Positions 11,003 to 21,647 of a DNA stretch of 33,297 nucleotides are shown in pieces. The DNA is from Pelargonium nanum (lineage: Eukaryota > Streptophyta > Magnoliopsida > Geraniales > Geraniaceae), in NCBI GenBank assembly GCA_036897485.1, contig JAYMTF010000582.1, forward strand, positions 1-33,297. The letters run 5' to 3'. The position numbers and the translations under genes were made by a program. The notes beneath the pieces were generated by a model, which did not search any database, was not told where the DNA came from, and saw only the letters and a list, made by a program, of their open reading frames with translations. Numbering within the stretch: position 1 is the first letter of the stretch; the number at the start of each line of letters is the position of its first letter.

Positions 11003-12297
11003 GTCATAAAATAATGAACAATATATTTGTTTGATCTGTTTATTATAATAAAATATATGTTTAATTACTTTTAAACATAAAAATTTGACAAATGTAATGA
11101 TAGCATTGAAAGTAAATTAATGATTGACTTTATAGGCAAATCATGTTTAGTGCAGCTTTTTAATTATTAGAAAGCAATAGGTTGGAATTAAATTTATAAA
11201 AAAATAAAAACACAAAAGGCCAAAATGAAATGGTCATGTCCCAATGTCAATACCAAATATTAATTTTAGCAAATATAAAAAAAATCTTTCCATATGCGCA
11301 TGCATGTGTTCGTATCCTGAATTGATAGAAATAGGTTTATATAATGTAAATGTGGGCTGTTTATGTTCATAGATAATTAAATGATTTTGACAAAAACTAA
11401 GTTAGCTGTCTGGGTTTGCATTTATGTACATAATTTAACAAATTAAGATTCTGTAATTATTTGTTTATTTTTATAATATGAAGGTTGAAGAAGCTTAGAT
11501 TGCTCTATGGAGGACACAAAAGGTCATTGCAAATTCACATAAACATTTTTATATATTATTTGATATTCATATGTTTTTGAATATTCATTGCTCAATATTT
11601 GATGCATGTGGATCTGAATTTGAGTTAGGAATTGGAGAAAATGTGCACTTGAAACGAATCTGCAGTTAAAATAAATGGGTTATATATACTTGACAATGTC
11701 GGCTACAGACATGAATGATGAGAATTAGAAAATAATATATTCTTATCAAGAAAATTTACGTTAGTTTAATTGTATTTTATCACTTAATAGAAAAGAAGTT
11801 GAACCAATAAAAATGCGCGAGTTTAACTAATAACTCTGATAGGATGAACCAATAACTCAAAATGAAAAAAAAAGAAAAGGTATTAATAATTGCTAAAGAA
11901 GAATAGATGAGATGGAAAAAAACAAATTGGACTCTGAAATCAAAATCATAAATTAAGAAGAAAATTGGTTTGGGTAGTCCAAATTGTACTGCAAAAAGTA
12001 TAGGACATCATAGAAGCAAGAACTCAAACAAAATAATATATATATATATATATATATATATTTTAAGTTGAGCTACACAACAGGGGTATATAACATTTGA
12101 ATCAGAATCTAATATTCTGTATATTGTCCTAGGGATGGGAAAGTGCATCCTTTAACTTTCATACATCACACATCAACATATCAGGCTTCAATGTGCAAGT
12201 TGATGGAATATTGGTTCGAATCAAATGCTAACTCAATCTGTATCAGTTATTTGTGATTGGTTTGTTTCATACTCACTCCTCATTTGGATCATTGCAG
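11003..12297. other. AT-rich intergenic region
   Basis: No coding frame, RNA gene or defined element was seen. The only marked feature is the AT microsatellite listed separately. The first bases (tgtcataaaataatg) are presumably pre-insertion flank of the LINE. Confidence 0.6.
12036..12061. repeat. (AT)n microsatellite
   Basis: An uninterrupted alternating AT tract of 26 bases. It is likely length-polymorphic. Confidence 0.95.
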
Positions 12298-12902
12298 CTT
12301 AAGTCCTGCCATAAATGCCCTCCAAGATCGGCTGAGAGAAAATGAAATTCGGGTAAGGAACTAAATTGAACTCTTGCAATTGATTGACAGTGAAGGAAGT
12401 TTAGAGCAGTCTCTTCAATTCAATGGAAATTGGGAGGATGTGATAGTCCATGTAAGCTTAAGCTACTTACATGTTGGTCTTTTCCTTCTTGAAATTTCTA
12501 TAATCAGAAGCAGTGTCTATTCGGTTTGACAGAGGCATTAGTTTACTGTCACAAATTTAGTAATCTTTTTCATATACAGTGAGATCTGTTCTTCTGGTGA
12601 CTGGAAGGACAAGCAAGAAACTCAAACACTCGGATTATCAGTTCTGACTGATGTGTTTTTGGACACAGATGGCAATGCTGACTGATGAAGCAAAAATTTT
12701 AGAGACCGGGGATATTAGAGGAAGTGAGTCAAATTCAGGGTCTCCACGTAACCTCCAATCAGGATCTCCACGGAACATCCAATCTTCTCATGGGCTCCGA
12801 GGGAGTGCTTTTGTTAAAAAAGATGCGCATTGTTCGTCAGATTCCAGCAGTGCGAGAAGCATTGCTGGAGCTCGTAGCCGGAGCAGAAAAGGGTCATCTT
12901 GA
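12298..12902 (+). pseudogene. 3' remnant of an unrecognised protein-coding gene (two exons)
   Basis: Two exon-like blocks join in phase. Block 1 (12298-12451, after an acceptor tgcag and before a donor gtaagc) reads LSPAINALQDRLRENEIR, then an in-frame TAA at 12362-12364, then IELLQLIDSEGSLEQSLQFN and WEDVIVH. Block 2 (12669-12902, after acceptor acacag) reads from MAMLTDEAKILETGDIRGSE to a Ser/Arg-rich tail ending SRSRKGSS and TGA. Block 1 looks like coiled-coil sequence; block 2 looks like a low-complexity C-terminus with two SGSPRN repeats. A T-rich 3' UTR-like stretch follows to about 13100. No upstream exons are visible in the preceding kilobase. A preserved intron argues for a truncated DNA duplicate rather than a retrocopy. 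I do not recognise the family; a short active gene starting at 12669 is less likely. Confidence 0.5.
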
Positions 12903-13116
12903 TTTTCTGAACTAGATGTTTTTGATGTGTTCAGCAAGTGTTATGTAGAGATTGCTGTTCTGTTCTTGCACCATATCACCTGTTTTTTTTGTTGTCTGCA
13001 ACTGTCGGTGCCATCTTGAAACCGTGTACGATATCAGACAGAACTCTGTTGGTTGATTTTTGGTGTTTGTAAATGATCATGTTTCAGTTGTTATATATAC
13101 ATAGTTGTTTTAGTTA

Positions 13117-13265
13117 GTCATCAAGAATCTGTCTATCTCTTATGAATGTTGTTTGAACATAACTTATCCTGAAAGGTATCATTTTTTTCAGTCTGTTGGC
13201 TAGTAGTTTTGCAAGGACTTTGTTCATATAAGTGACCATACTGACCATCAGGACTATGTGCCTTA
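13117..13265 (-). pseudogene. LINE reverse-transcriptase fragment
   Basis: On the minus strand the frame reads LRHIVLMVSMVTYMNKVLAK and then LLANRLKKMIPFRISYVQTT and FIRDRQILDD. This matches the RT segment that in the large LINE reads LRPISLCNVLYKIVAKMLAN and onward to AFIPGRLIVDN. It is only ~150 bp long with no endonuclease, catalytic ADD box or tail nearby, so it is an old relic of a different LINE copy. Confidence 0.75.
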
Positions 13266-13357
13266 AAGGCATCATAAGACATCCACCAATTATGGCATAT
13301 GTACCTATCTTAACTGTAACCATATTTGAAGTAGAACTAGAGACTAGCCCTTTAGCA

Positions 13358-13485
13358 GGCCCATAATACTAAGGCCCAATAAATTATGAGATTGATAAAA
13401 ATAAGCCCAAATCCCAACTAATCTAATACAAGTTACACTGGCCCATAATATTAAGGCCCAATACTCAAAAAAGCCCAAACCAAAA
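13358..13485. repeat. Duplicated GGCCCA-rich flank beside the tRNA gene
   Basis: The segment 'ggcccataatactaaggc' starting at 13358 recurs at 13440 with one change (offset 82 bp). Each copy is followed by a second GCCCAAA motif (about 13405 and 13473). On the minus strand the motif reads TGGGCC/TGGGCT, the site II element of plant promoters. It lies on the 3' side of the tRNA gene. Whether it acts as a promoter for anything is unknown. Confidence 0.75.
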
Positions 13486-13486
13486 A
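13482..13486 (-). terminator. Pol III terminator of tRNA-Leu
   Basis: Read on the minus strand, a run of five T begins three bases after the discriminator base of the tRNA. This is the standard Pol III termination signal. Confidence 0.85.

Positions 13487-13488
<2 letters not shown>

Positions 13489-13568
<80 letters not shown>
13489..13568 (-). tRNA. tRNA-Leu (anticodon UAG)
   Basis: The minus strand folds into a class II tRNA of 80 nt. The acceptor stem is GACAGTT with AGCTGTC plus discriminator A. The D arm has the A-box TGGCCGAGTGGTC. The anticodon stem is CCAGA/TCTGG with loop TTTAGGC, giving anticodon TAG and reading CUA. A variable arm TGGTCCGAAAGGGCG follows, and the T arm has the B-box GGGTTCAAATCCC. 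No intron is present. The stems are intact (one T-G wobble in the acceptor) and a T5 terminator follows, so the gene is probably functional. The encoded tRNA matches the nuclear plant tRNA-Leu(UAG) as I remember it. Confidence 0.97.
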
Positions 13569-13569
<1 letters not shown>

Positions 13570-13570
<1 letters not shown>

Positions 13571-16500
13571 ATTTGTTCAATTAAGTTACTATACTTAGAA
13601 ATAGTTTGACAAACAATAACAATGAAATTTTAGCTCATTTTCTTCTTTCCCATTACCAACAAATTTGAACTCAAAGCTATTGCCATTTGGATCATTCTCA
13701 ATGTATGTCCACTAAGAGACTTCACATGCCACTTAAGTGTTAGTTGAGATGCCAAATTCTCATTGGTTGAGTAGTATAAAACTCGGATTATACTCTTCGA
13801 AGGTAATTCAACAAATAATTGAAAACTTGTAAGGATAAAAAATTCTGATATGCGACGCATTCTATTGATTCAGGGTTAACAAAAGACTTCAAACACGGGT
13901 AGATGTATAACTATTTTCTTTGCAATAGGTTTGTACTAGGACTTCCACACATATAATATTTTCATATTAGTCTTTCACTTGATCACTTGAACTTAAATAT
14001 TATGAGCCTACACATCATATATAAAGATCTCACAGTCTCACACAGAGCATTGCGGAAGAGTTGAGACCCATGAGGAGGTCCATTGTGAAGCGTACGTAAC
14101 ATTAAGAGTTGAGACCTCATAAGAAGGCCCGAGAGGCGTAGGAAGAGTCTCAAAGGATCCACGAAGAAACCAAGGGTCTATGAGAAATACTGCAATACTC
14201 TTTCGAGGGTAGTCGCGGGTAGTTGGTGGTGAAAGTCTTTGTATATACGACAATTTTGGAAGGGTTCCGAGGGGGCTAGGTCGGGCAATGTCTCACCTGA
14301 TTACTCACCCAACTCATGCTTATTCAACTGACCAGTGACTCGATAAACCAGATAATGTGGTGAGGTCATGCCATGTGGCATGCAACATAAGGGTGACGTG
14401 GCGTGAAATGTTGATGTGGCAGGTTAGGTAGTGGTTTGCGCGTGGGTCTCCCTCCAACTGTGTTATGTACCCATTTTTAAGTATTTGTAGGCACTGTTAG
14501 ATTTTTCGTACTCATTCATTGTCTTATTCGATTTCTGTTTGATCGTTTTACTTTTTAAACCGAAACTCTTCAACACGACGAACGAACCTATTGTTAAACG
14601 AATTGAATTAGTCGACAAAACCCAAATAAACCGAACTCAAAATTATGTAAATTCATATCGTATTTGTAACGCATGTCATATATAATTCAAATCGTCAAAT
14701 CATGATATATATGTATGTACATGCACACATGTATGATTAAAGGAGTGTAGTGAGCAAAAGGAAGAGAGAATATTTTCCAAGGTTGATTAGTAGTAAGATA
14801 GAAGATGGTCGTGGTCATTGCATGGAAGCGTTCCCAAGGAGAATCTAATCAGCCCACCCACTTCTCTTTGTTCTTCTTTTCTTTAATTTGCAGTTTCTCT
14901 TCTTTATCTTTCCCCAAGAAAATGGACTCCATTTTTTCTTCTTTTTTCATTTCTCTCTATTTTCACAATCACATTAACAATTCAATATCACCAATTCAAT
15001 TTATCTCTAAACCTTAACATTGTGATATAATTTTTGTTTCTCTTTAATTTTTTGAAATTAGATAAAGAAGAATTAGAAATGGAAATGGGAGCTAGCAAGC
15101 TATAGCCGCAGCATTAGTGAGTAAAAGAGAAAGGAAAAGAAAAGAAAGTAAAGGAAAAGAAAAGAAAAAAAGATGGTCAAAATGAAACCTCGAAGACTTG
15201 TTATTCCATCATCAGCTTCAACCTCTTCCTCCAATAACCCTTTATTGAAACTCACCATTTGCCCATTCTTTTCTTTTTTCATTCCCTCTTTACTTGCTTG
15301 CACCATCATCTCTTCTTGTACATCAACCAAAATGAAAAGAATCAACAACTTTTTATAATTAATATTCCTTTGCATAATAATTAATATCTCTTCTTTATAG
15401 TCCTAGAACAACTTTTGTGTCATATATACATGGTACCTCAAATGAAAATACAATTTTGTCCCATGAATTCCTTAACTCCTAATCTTTTATAATGGATGAA
15501 CAAGAAGCATAATAGCATTATAGTCATAATTCATTAATTAAATTAGCACGTGCAAGATATGCAACTGCACATAACTTCTATTATATTAGTTATGAGGTCA
15601 GCTCTGATAATTGATGAAACAAAAAGTGAATAGACACGTCGGACGAACACATTGTATTTTAGAGAGTTGCGTAGATGTTTGACCGAAATTAAACTTGTAA
15701 TTTTTTATTTAGCACAAGCCCCACAAAATAAATAGGACAATATAACTAATTGATCTTAAACACAACCGAAAACATTTTTCTTGTCCAATTATTATTCGGT
15801 GTAAGGAATAAATTAAGATGCTATTCCTCATTGTGTTATTTGACTTGTCCACAAAATGGGGCCTAAGTTGGGATAAAAGAGAATATCCAAATTTTTGTAA
15901 AGCAACAATTACTTTACCCTAATATAGACCGTCAACATATGTGGATTCCGAAAGTTCAAATGGAGGAGACATGACAAGTGCAACAAAATGATTGAGATCG
16001 ACAAGTGACCCAAGCTAAGCTACCCATATATTAATTGGTTTTTATAATTTAGAATATTCTTTTATGTTTTGTTACATATATAAGAGAATATATAAAGATT
16101 TATGTCTAGCTAGTATTTGCTTGAGGGGCCAAGATCTCATGGTCAAAGGCCTTTTTAGGGTTCATGGTTCACTTGTTTGAGTATATATAGTAGATTGTGG
16201 ATGCATGAGCTCTCTTCTGCTACGTACTAGCCTTATACTATACTAATAATTTACTATACACATTGGGTGGATATTTTTCTACGTAAAATAATGTGATCAT
16301 GGAGTACACTAAACTGAGAGTACTGAAATGAATCGAGGAAAACTAAAGTAAATTGTCTAAGGATGAGGTTTCATGGTCATTCCTTAGTAAATGAGGAAAT
16401 AATACAAGACAATCATACAATTACAAAGATGGAGCAAAAGATAATTGTTGTCTCTTCACACGTCGTTCGCAAGTCCGTCGTTTTGAGCTTCAATTATTGA

Positions 16501-17200
16501 AACACAATTATTTCGAGTCTTACTTACTTCGAATATGTCGTTTGATATTTTTAGTATGATTTCATTTATTGGAACAACATTGTTTGCTTTTGTTTTCCTC
16601 TTCTTTGCTAAGCCTTCCAACGTAATAACTCATTGCAAGTCTTAAATCATTACGAATCATGTGATAAGTTGTTAATCTCATCATTATTTATCAAGCCACT
16701 TTCATTGATTTAAGTTTCTCCATTTTTGTAATGGGGCTAGTTATTATTGAATTCGTATACATATAATTTCATCATAAAAAATACGTACAATTTAAAAGGA
16801 ACAAATTTAGTAGGTTTCGTCTAAAAGGAATTACAGTTTTGGAATATCAATGTAGATATGAGGTAAGAATTTTTAAAGATATCGCAAAAAAGCTGCCAAG
16901 ATTATTGCATGATACTGTATTATTATTTGTTACTCCCCAGGATTTGATTTGGGTCACTGTTAATAAAGCAAAGCAAACCAAAACAAACACTACATGGAAC
17001 AAGGAAATAAATGATATTATTCTTAAATATTTTTACTTTCACCATTATATTATATGTAACTCTTGCATTTCATTTTTTTTCTAACATGAATCTTTGCTAC
17101 TCACTTCAACAATCATATTCTTTATTTGAGAAGACATAGATAAACATTGAACAGCTTTTGAGCCTAACAAATAAAAATGATAAAGAAGATAATTAATTAG
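13570..17200. other. Intergenic region without a firmly supported gene
   Basis: The stretch is AT-rich apart from a more GC-balanced block at about 14040-14470. That block contains a short direct repeat: 'gagttgagacccatgagg' at 14058 and a diverged copy at 14106. A purine-only tract with very few interruptions (GA/AAAG repeats) lies at about 15121-15173 and is followed by the small ORF at 15173-15358. Nothing else could be assigned. The block near 13630-13860 has a repeat-like feel, but I could not define its ends. Confidence 0.5.
15173..15358 (+). CDS. Possible small ORF, 61 codons, doubtful
   Basis: The frame starts MVKMKPRRLVIPSSASTSSS and ends KMKRINNFL. It is Ser-rich with a hydrophobic centre (LLKLTICPFFSFFIPSLLAC). 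The opposite strand is also open across the same bases (15375-15100, 91 codons). I recognise neither product. The leader is the purine tract just upstream, and CT-rich leader-like sequence precedes it at 14860-15000. The region could be a small transcribed gene or chance; only expression data could decide. Confidence 0.15.
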   Translation: MVKMKPRRLVIPSSASTSSSNNPLLKLTICPFFSFFIPSLLACTIISSCTSTKMKRINNFL

Positions 17201-17212
17201 TGTAAAATCGGA

Positions 17213-17221
17213 AAACCCTAA
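17213..17221 (+). promoter_or_regulatory. Telo-box upstream of the RanBP2 zinc-finger gene
   Basis: AAACCCTAA, the plant telo-box, lies about 290 bp upstream of the TATA box. A related AACCCTAAAA follows near 17330. Such motifs are common in promoters of genes active in dividing cells. Confidence 0.4.
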
Positions 17222-17507
17222 ATGGAAAGCAGAAAATGATAAAATAAGCAAAGTGGGTCACTATGATTGCTAACGTATAACTCCACCAAGAAAAAGTATG
17301 TTTATGCATGGCACTTCCAACGTCTAGGAACCCTAAAACTAAAGAAGAACCTCTCTTCCTTCTCTCATGAATCCATTTCATTTCTCCTTTATCTCTCTCT
17401 CACCAGCTTTTGCTTTCTTCTTGGCAGCTGCAGCTTCAACAACACCAAAAAGCACGTACTCAGCACGACCCTCCATTTATTCCCTTTTTCTCTGTCTCTC
17501 TTCCTCC

Positions 17508-17516
17508 TATATAAAA
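17508..17516 (+). promoter_or_regulatory. TATA box of the RanBP2 zinc-finger gene
   Basis: TATATAAAA is followed within 30-60 bp by a CT- and CCA-rich stretch typical of a plant transcript leader, so transcription probably starts near 17540. The leader may contain an intron from about 17581 (aag|gtctct) to about 17673 (tgcacag), placing the ATG just inside the second exon. This intron is inferred. Confidence 0.6.
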
Positions 17517-17692
17517 CCCCCCCAACCCCTCTCACCTCCACCACCACCACTTCTCATTCTCACTACTCACACTTCTTTAAGGTCTCTTCTTATTTTCCAA
17601 TAACTCTATATATTGTTTCTTTATGTATATTATAATTTCTCATCTATGTGATTTTTATTTTAATGGTGCACAGAAATATTTAAGCTCTTAAT

Positions 17693-18409
17693 ATGAGTAG
17701 GCCAGGAGATTGGAACTGCAGGTCATGCCAGCACCTTAACTTCCAGAGGCGGGACTCGTGCCAGCGCTGCGGGGACCCGAGGTCTGGAGCCGGCGCCGGC
17801 GCCGACTTCGGAAGCAGTTTTGGTGGCGGCGGAAGGTCGGGCGGAGGCTCCTCCTTCGGGTTCACCGGCTCTGACGTCCGCCCCGGGGATTGGTACTGCG
17901 CTGCTGGCAACTGTGGAACGCACAACTTTGCTAGCCGCTCTAGCTGCTTCAAGTGCGGTGCCTTTAAGGACGAGTCCTCTGCCGGAGGCGGTGGCGGCGG
18001 CTTCGACATTGACATGCCGCGCTCTCGGGGCGGAGGGTTCGGGTTCGGAAGCGGCAGTGGCAGGTCCGGATGGAAATCCGGAGATTGGATCTGCACCAGG
18101 TGAATTAAATATATGTATATTAGAAAGCAAAGAGTCTCAGCACTCTATTATAGACTCAATTATGAAACAAAAAAATTATACCTGAACAAGTGTTACACAT
18201 TCACAAATTCATTATATTGGCTTAGCTGCAGTCACAATCGTTAACTCTAGACTTATAGTCTCTTTTCTTTGTATGTTATTAATAAGTAACATTATTTGAA
18301 TGTTGGATTTTTGGGCAGGTCTGGATGCAATGAGCACAACTTTGCTAGCAGAATGGAATGTTTCAGATGTAATGCACCAAGGGACCTCAGTAACAAGGCT
18401 TCATACTAG
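17693..18409 (+). CDS. RanBP2-type zinc-finger protein, 165 aa, two exons
   Basis: Exons 17693-18099 and 18319-18409 join across a GT-AG intron (cag|gtgaat to gggcag|g), splitting an Arg codon. The product has three RanBP2-type zinc fingers of the W-X-C-X2-4-C-X10-C-X2-C form: residues 5-30 (GDWNCRSC to CQRC), 65-92 (GDWYCAAGNC to CFKC) and 130-157 (GDWICTRSGC to CFRC). Gly/Ser-rich linkers separate them. The third finger's Cys pairs are split by the intron, so the exon join is well supported. Such fingers bind single-stranded RNA (AGGUAA/GGU-like) or ubiquitin; plant members of this small three-finger class are presumed RNA-binding and their targets are mostly unknown. All twelve metal ligands are present. 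Exon 1 is strikingly GC-rich against AT-rich flanks, which opens several meaningless overlapping frames. A 3' UTR intron (about 18429-18577) is possible. Confidence 0.93.
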
Positions 18410-18463
18410 GCACATTTCTCCATTTTTGGGTATGGTTTTTCTAGCTATAGCACTACTTCATTA

Positions 18464-18488
18464 ATATATATATATATACACACACACA
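18464..18488. repeat. Compound (TA)n(CA)n microsatellite
   Basis: Alternating TA passes directly into CA repeats, just downstream of the stop codon of the RanBP2 zinc-finger gene. It is probably in the 3' UTR or its intron. Confidence 0.9.
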
Positions 18489-18649
18489 TCAATTTGATTG
18501 TGAAAGTGTGATAGTATATTATTCTCTCTAGCTAATGATTAATAGAATAATTAGATTTATTTTATTTTATTGTGTTGTAGGTCCTGCATGCAGCCAGCCA
18601 GCCAGCCAGGAGAGAGACCAGCCAAATCAATAGGATATGATGACTAGTT

Positions 18650-20316
18650 TTATTTTATTTTAATTTCTTTTTCTTTTCTTTTCTTTTGGGCACTACTTAA
18701 TTAATTTCTAGTACTAGGGGTTCTTAAAATATATGTGAAACATGGGTTTTATATATAATATATATGTATATCCATGTTGTCACATATATAATCCATGAGA
18801 TGATGATTAGCATTTTGTTAGGGTCCCATAAGAATATAGCAATGTAGTTTTGGTGCTTTTGAATTCCACTCTATTATCCATTTGTGCTTTTAGTATTATT
18901 TTTATTTAATTTTCTATGTGGTGCATGGTTTTCTTAAGTACTTTGCATGATGTTTTCTCTATCTATCTCTTTTTGTTTTCATTATTACACATGCATGAAA
19001 TGTGAATAATGATCTCCACAATTAAGGCTGCTTTCATTTTGATTTAGATTTGATTTTTGGGTGGTCCAATGAGCTTTTTGGCAGTGTATTATGCAAATTT
19101 TGAACATCAAAACAAAAACCAAGAAATTAAAAGGGAGAGTGGGAAGAAGAAAGCAATATTTCAGTACTTGATAAAGGACCACAATTTTTAAGCTTTAGGG
19201 CTCAGACCAAGAAAAGAAAAGAACAATCATACCAATATTCAAGAATATCTGAGTTAGGTCACCTTTTTCAAGAGATTTTGGGCTATGAATCATGATTCCA
19301 CTTAGCTCATCAACTCCCTCTAAAGACAGTGACTATTATTACATTTTGGTGCACAATATCAAATTTAAAATGATAGTTTGTATCTAAAGTTGCATTCTCT
19401 CTGCTTTGCTTCAATGAGATGGTATTGGTTCACATAGTATAACTGCACACATTTGTATTATAAATATTAAAAAAAAGTGCACACATTTGTTACTAATTAT
19501 ATTTTTAATCCTCTACTAAAATGAGACATATAAACCATGTGTACTAATTTAATTATACACAAAGGTGTAAACTTCACGTTTAATCTTTTCCATGAATTGA
19601 AACCATTAACTCACAAATGAAAATAATTACAATAGGGTGAAAATATGACTTTTTAATTTTTCAATTATGCTATATGCATATCAGTATAGATGGAGGATTG
19701 ATATTACACTTCATATTCTACACTGTTGAGATTTTGACACATATGTTACGTGAACTTAATATGCACAAGTTTATGTTCAACTAGACTTTTCCATTAACAA
19801 ATGGTACTATACATTGGATTCCCATTCATTGACCATATATGTAATATCTTAAAAAAAAATAAAGCATAAGTGTTGTGGATTCAAAAGCCAAGCAAACAAA
19901 GCAACAACAATTTTTTATTTTAAAAATGTCTCCTTGGACATTACCTAAACATGCTTTAAGCAAGATTCTTGTCTTTCCCTCTTGATTTATAGTCAAAGTG
20001 TCCAATTCTAGTAAACTAGCTAAGTTACATAACATGGGCCATGCAAGTTGGGCCAGGATGTTCACTTAGTTGGGTGCAATATGGTGATGGTGCATATGCT
20101 TCAATTCCTTTAGAATATTATCCCATGAAAAGCATACAAATTTATCACTAACACTAACGATTATAAACATGTCTTTATAAATAGCATATATATCTTCCTT
20201 TTGTTCAAAGGGCATTTTATGCTCATGCCAAGTTTGAAAAAGTTAATTAGGTTCCACATTTATTTTCCTAAATAAAAACTCCACATTTTAATTCTCAAAA
20301 TCAATCTTTCGGTCAC
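18650..20316. other. Intergenic AT-rich region
   Basis: The first part is probably the 3' end of the RanBP2 zinc-finger transcript (T-rich, with TTCTTTTCTTTTCTTTT at about 18668). The rest holds no frame with a recognisable domain and no defined repeat. Confidence 0.6.
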
Positions 20317-20333
20317 AAAATGATACACATAAA

Positions 20334-20793
20334 GTGTTGTTTTTGAGAACGTTGGGAGGTCGGGTGGTGGCTGGGGATCGGAGAGGCCGGTGCTGGGATG
20401 GTGGTAGGGTCGGATGGGTGGGTGTGTTGGATCCGAAGGTGGCCAAAGTTATGACCATTCGTGAAGCATTGAGTTGGATTGGCGCTCGGGGATGGGGCAA
20501 CATTTAGGTTGAGTCAGACTCGAGCTCAGTGATTTCTGCTTTGAAGACTAGAGGGAGGTCTCTAGTGTTTTCGGTCTTATTATTCGTGATATTTTATCGA
20601 TTGTTAGTCGTTTTGATAGTATTGTCTTTACTCATATTCGTAGATCTGCGAATAAGATGACCCATTGTATTGCAAGATCATCAAGTTCTAAGTCAAGTCC
20701 TTCGATTTGATTCAATGATAATAGTCCAATCCCGATTATGCATTTGTTAGCTGTTGATTTATCGAATTAATAAATATCATAGTTTCTATTAAA
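20334..20793 (+). mobile_element. 5'-truncated LINE (RNase H and 3' end) with 17 bp target duplication
   Basis: About 460 bp of LINE 3' end in plus orientation. The frame carries RNase H sequence with IREALSWIGARGW, VESDSSSVISALKTRGR and, after a one-base frame change, FTHIRRSANKMTHCIARSSS, matching the last RNase H motifs of the large LINE. At least one in-frame TAG is present. The insertion ends in a short A run and is flanked by the perfect 17-mer 'aaaatgatacacataaa' (20317-20333 and 20794-20810). These are the hallmarks of target-primed reverse transcription. It lies next to the MITE at 20814 and about 850 bp upstream of the CCCH gene start codon. Confidence 0.93.
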
Positions 20794-20813
20794 AAAATGA
20801 TACACATAAAAAG

Positions 20814-21024
20814 TAGAGTATCAGGAATCTCAGCCAATATTAATTGGCTGAGAGTCTTAGTCAAGAGACAAAGAAAACGGATCCGGGCGGGGCGCTCCGC
20901 GCCCAAAAATTCATTGGGGCGGGTATGGGTGTAAATAGTTGACGTGGCATCACCTAATTGGCCATGAATTATTGGCTGATACTCTCTCAGCCAATAAATC
21001 ATGGCTGAGAGTCTTTTTTCTCTA
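20814..21024 (+). mobile_element. MITE (copy C) with terminal hairpins
   Basis: This 211 bp element begins TAGAGTATCAGGAATCTCAG and ends TTTTTTCTCTA. The first ~21 bases and the reverse complement of the last ~21 agree at most positions, giving an imperfect terminal inverted repeat. The 6 bp flanks aaaaag (20808-20813, 21025-21030) form the likely target duplication. Inside are a perfect 11 bp hairpin (20828-20838 with 20843-20853, 4-nt loop) and another (20984-20993 with 21002-21011, 8-nt loop), both built from CTCAGCCA and its complement. A GC-rich core (gcggggcgctccgcgccc) and TTGACGTGGCATCACC, an ACGT-core bZIP-type site, lie between them. No coding capacity. hAT affiliation is a guess. 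Confidence 0.75.
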
Positions 21025-21243
21025 AAAAAGTATTTAAGAGAAACAAGAGAAATACAGCTTCTACAGGAAAATAAACATATATATAACCTAGAAACCACAT
21101 TTCTCGGGGATGTTTTGGTCATTTGATCATGATTGGGTCTGGAGAGGAATTGGGTACGACTATGAGGTTCATGGTTATTTCATCTTTGAGAAGCTGAAGC
21201 TTAAGGAAATGAACTACGAATCTTGATTGCTGTTAATGGGCAC

Positions 21244-21369
21244 TTAGGGTTTCAGATTCTCTCTTCTCGCCCAAATTTCACTTCGTGTTTTGTGCGCAAT
21301 TTTTATGGGTTTCCCAATTTCCACAGAGCGTTGCGTATGCGATCGTCAAATTGTTAGGGTTTAGGGTTT
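21244..21369 (+). promoter_or_regulatory. Telo-box cluster in the CCCH gene promoter or leader
   Basis: TTAGGGTTT occurs at 21244-21252, immediately after a TGGGC site II-like motif, and twice overlapping at 21354-21369. A site II motif with telo-boxes is a usual promoter arrangement in plant housekeeping and translation-linked genes. The transcription start probably lies in or near this block. No clear TATA box was seen. Confidence 0.5.
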
Positions 21370-21647
21370 TACCACTTCCTTCAACACCTTGATCGTCTAT
21401 TCTGTTACTCGCTCTGGTTTTCACATGGATTCGTGTTTCTGTGCTAATCAGACCCACTCAAACATATTAGCTCAGTGAGGCCGTGTTAACATTTGGTATT
21501 TGGGTTGGTGAATTTGATTGATTTGACTTTTCTTACCCAAAATTCCATATGGATTCTGCTGTTTCTTTCTACTGAAGTGCTTTGTGTATGGCTCTGTAAA
21601 TTTTCTTTGGGATGATTTGAAGATTGAACCCTAAAAAAGTACCCAAC

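Noticed and set aside
13630..14480. Possible LTR or other retrotransposon fragment
   Set aside because: The composition and short direct repeats are suggestive, but no coding motif, LTR end or target duplication could be identified.
17680..18185. Several long overlapping frames on both strands over the RanBP2 zinc-finger exon
   Set aside because: They follow from the GC-rich, Gly-coding exon. Only the 17693 frame carries complete zinc fingers and joins exon 2.
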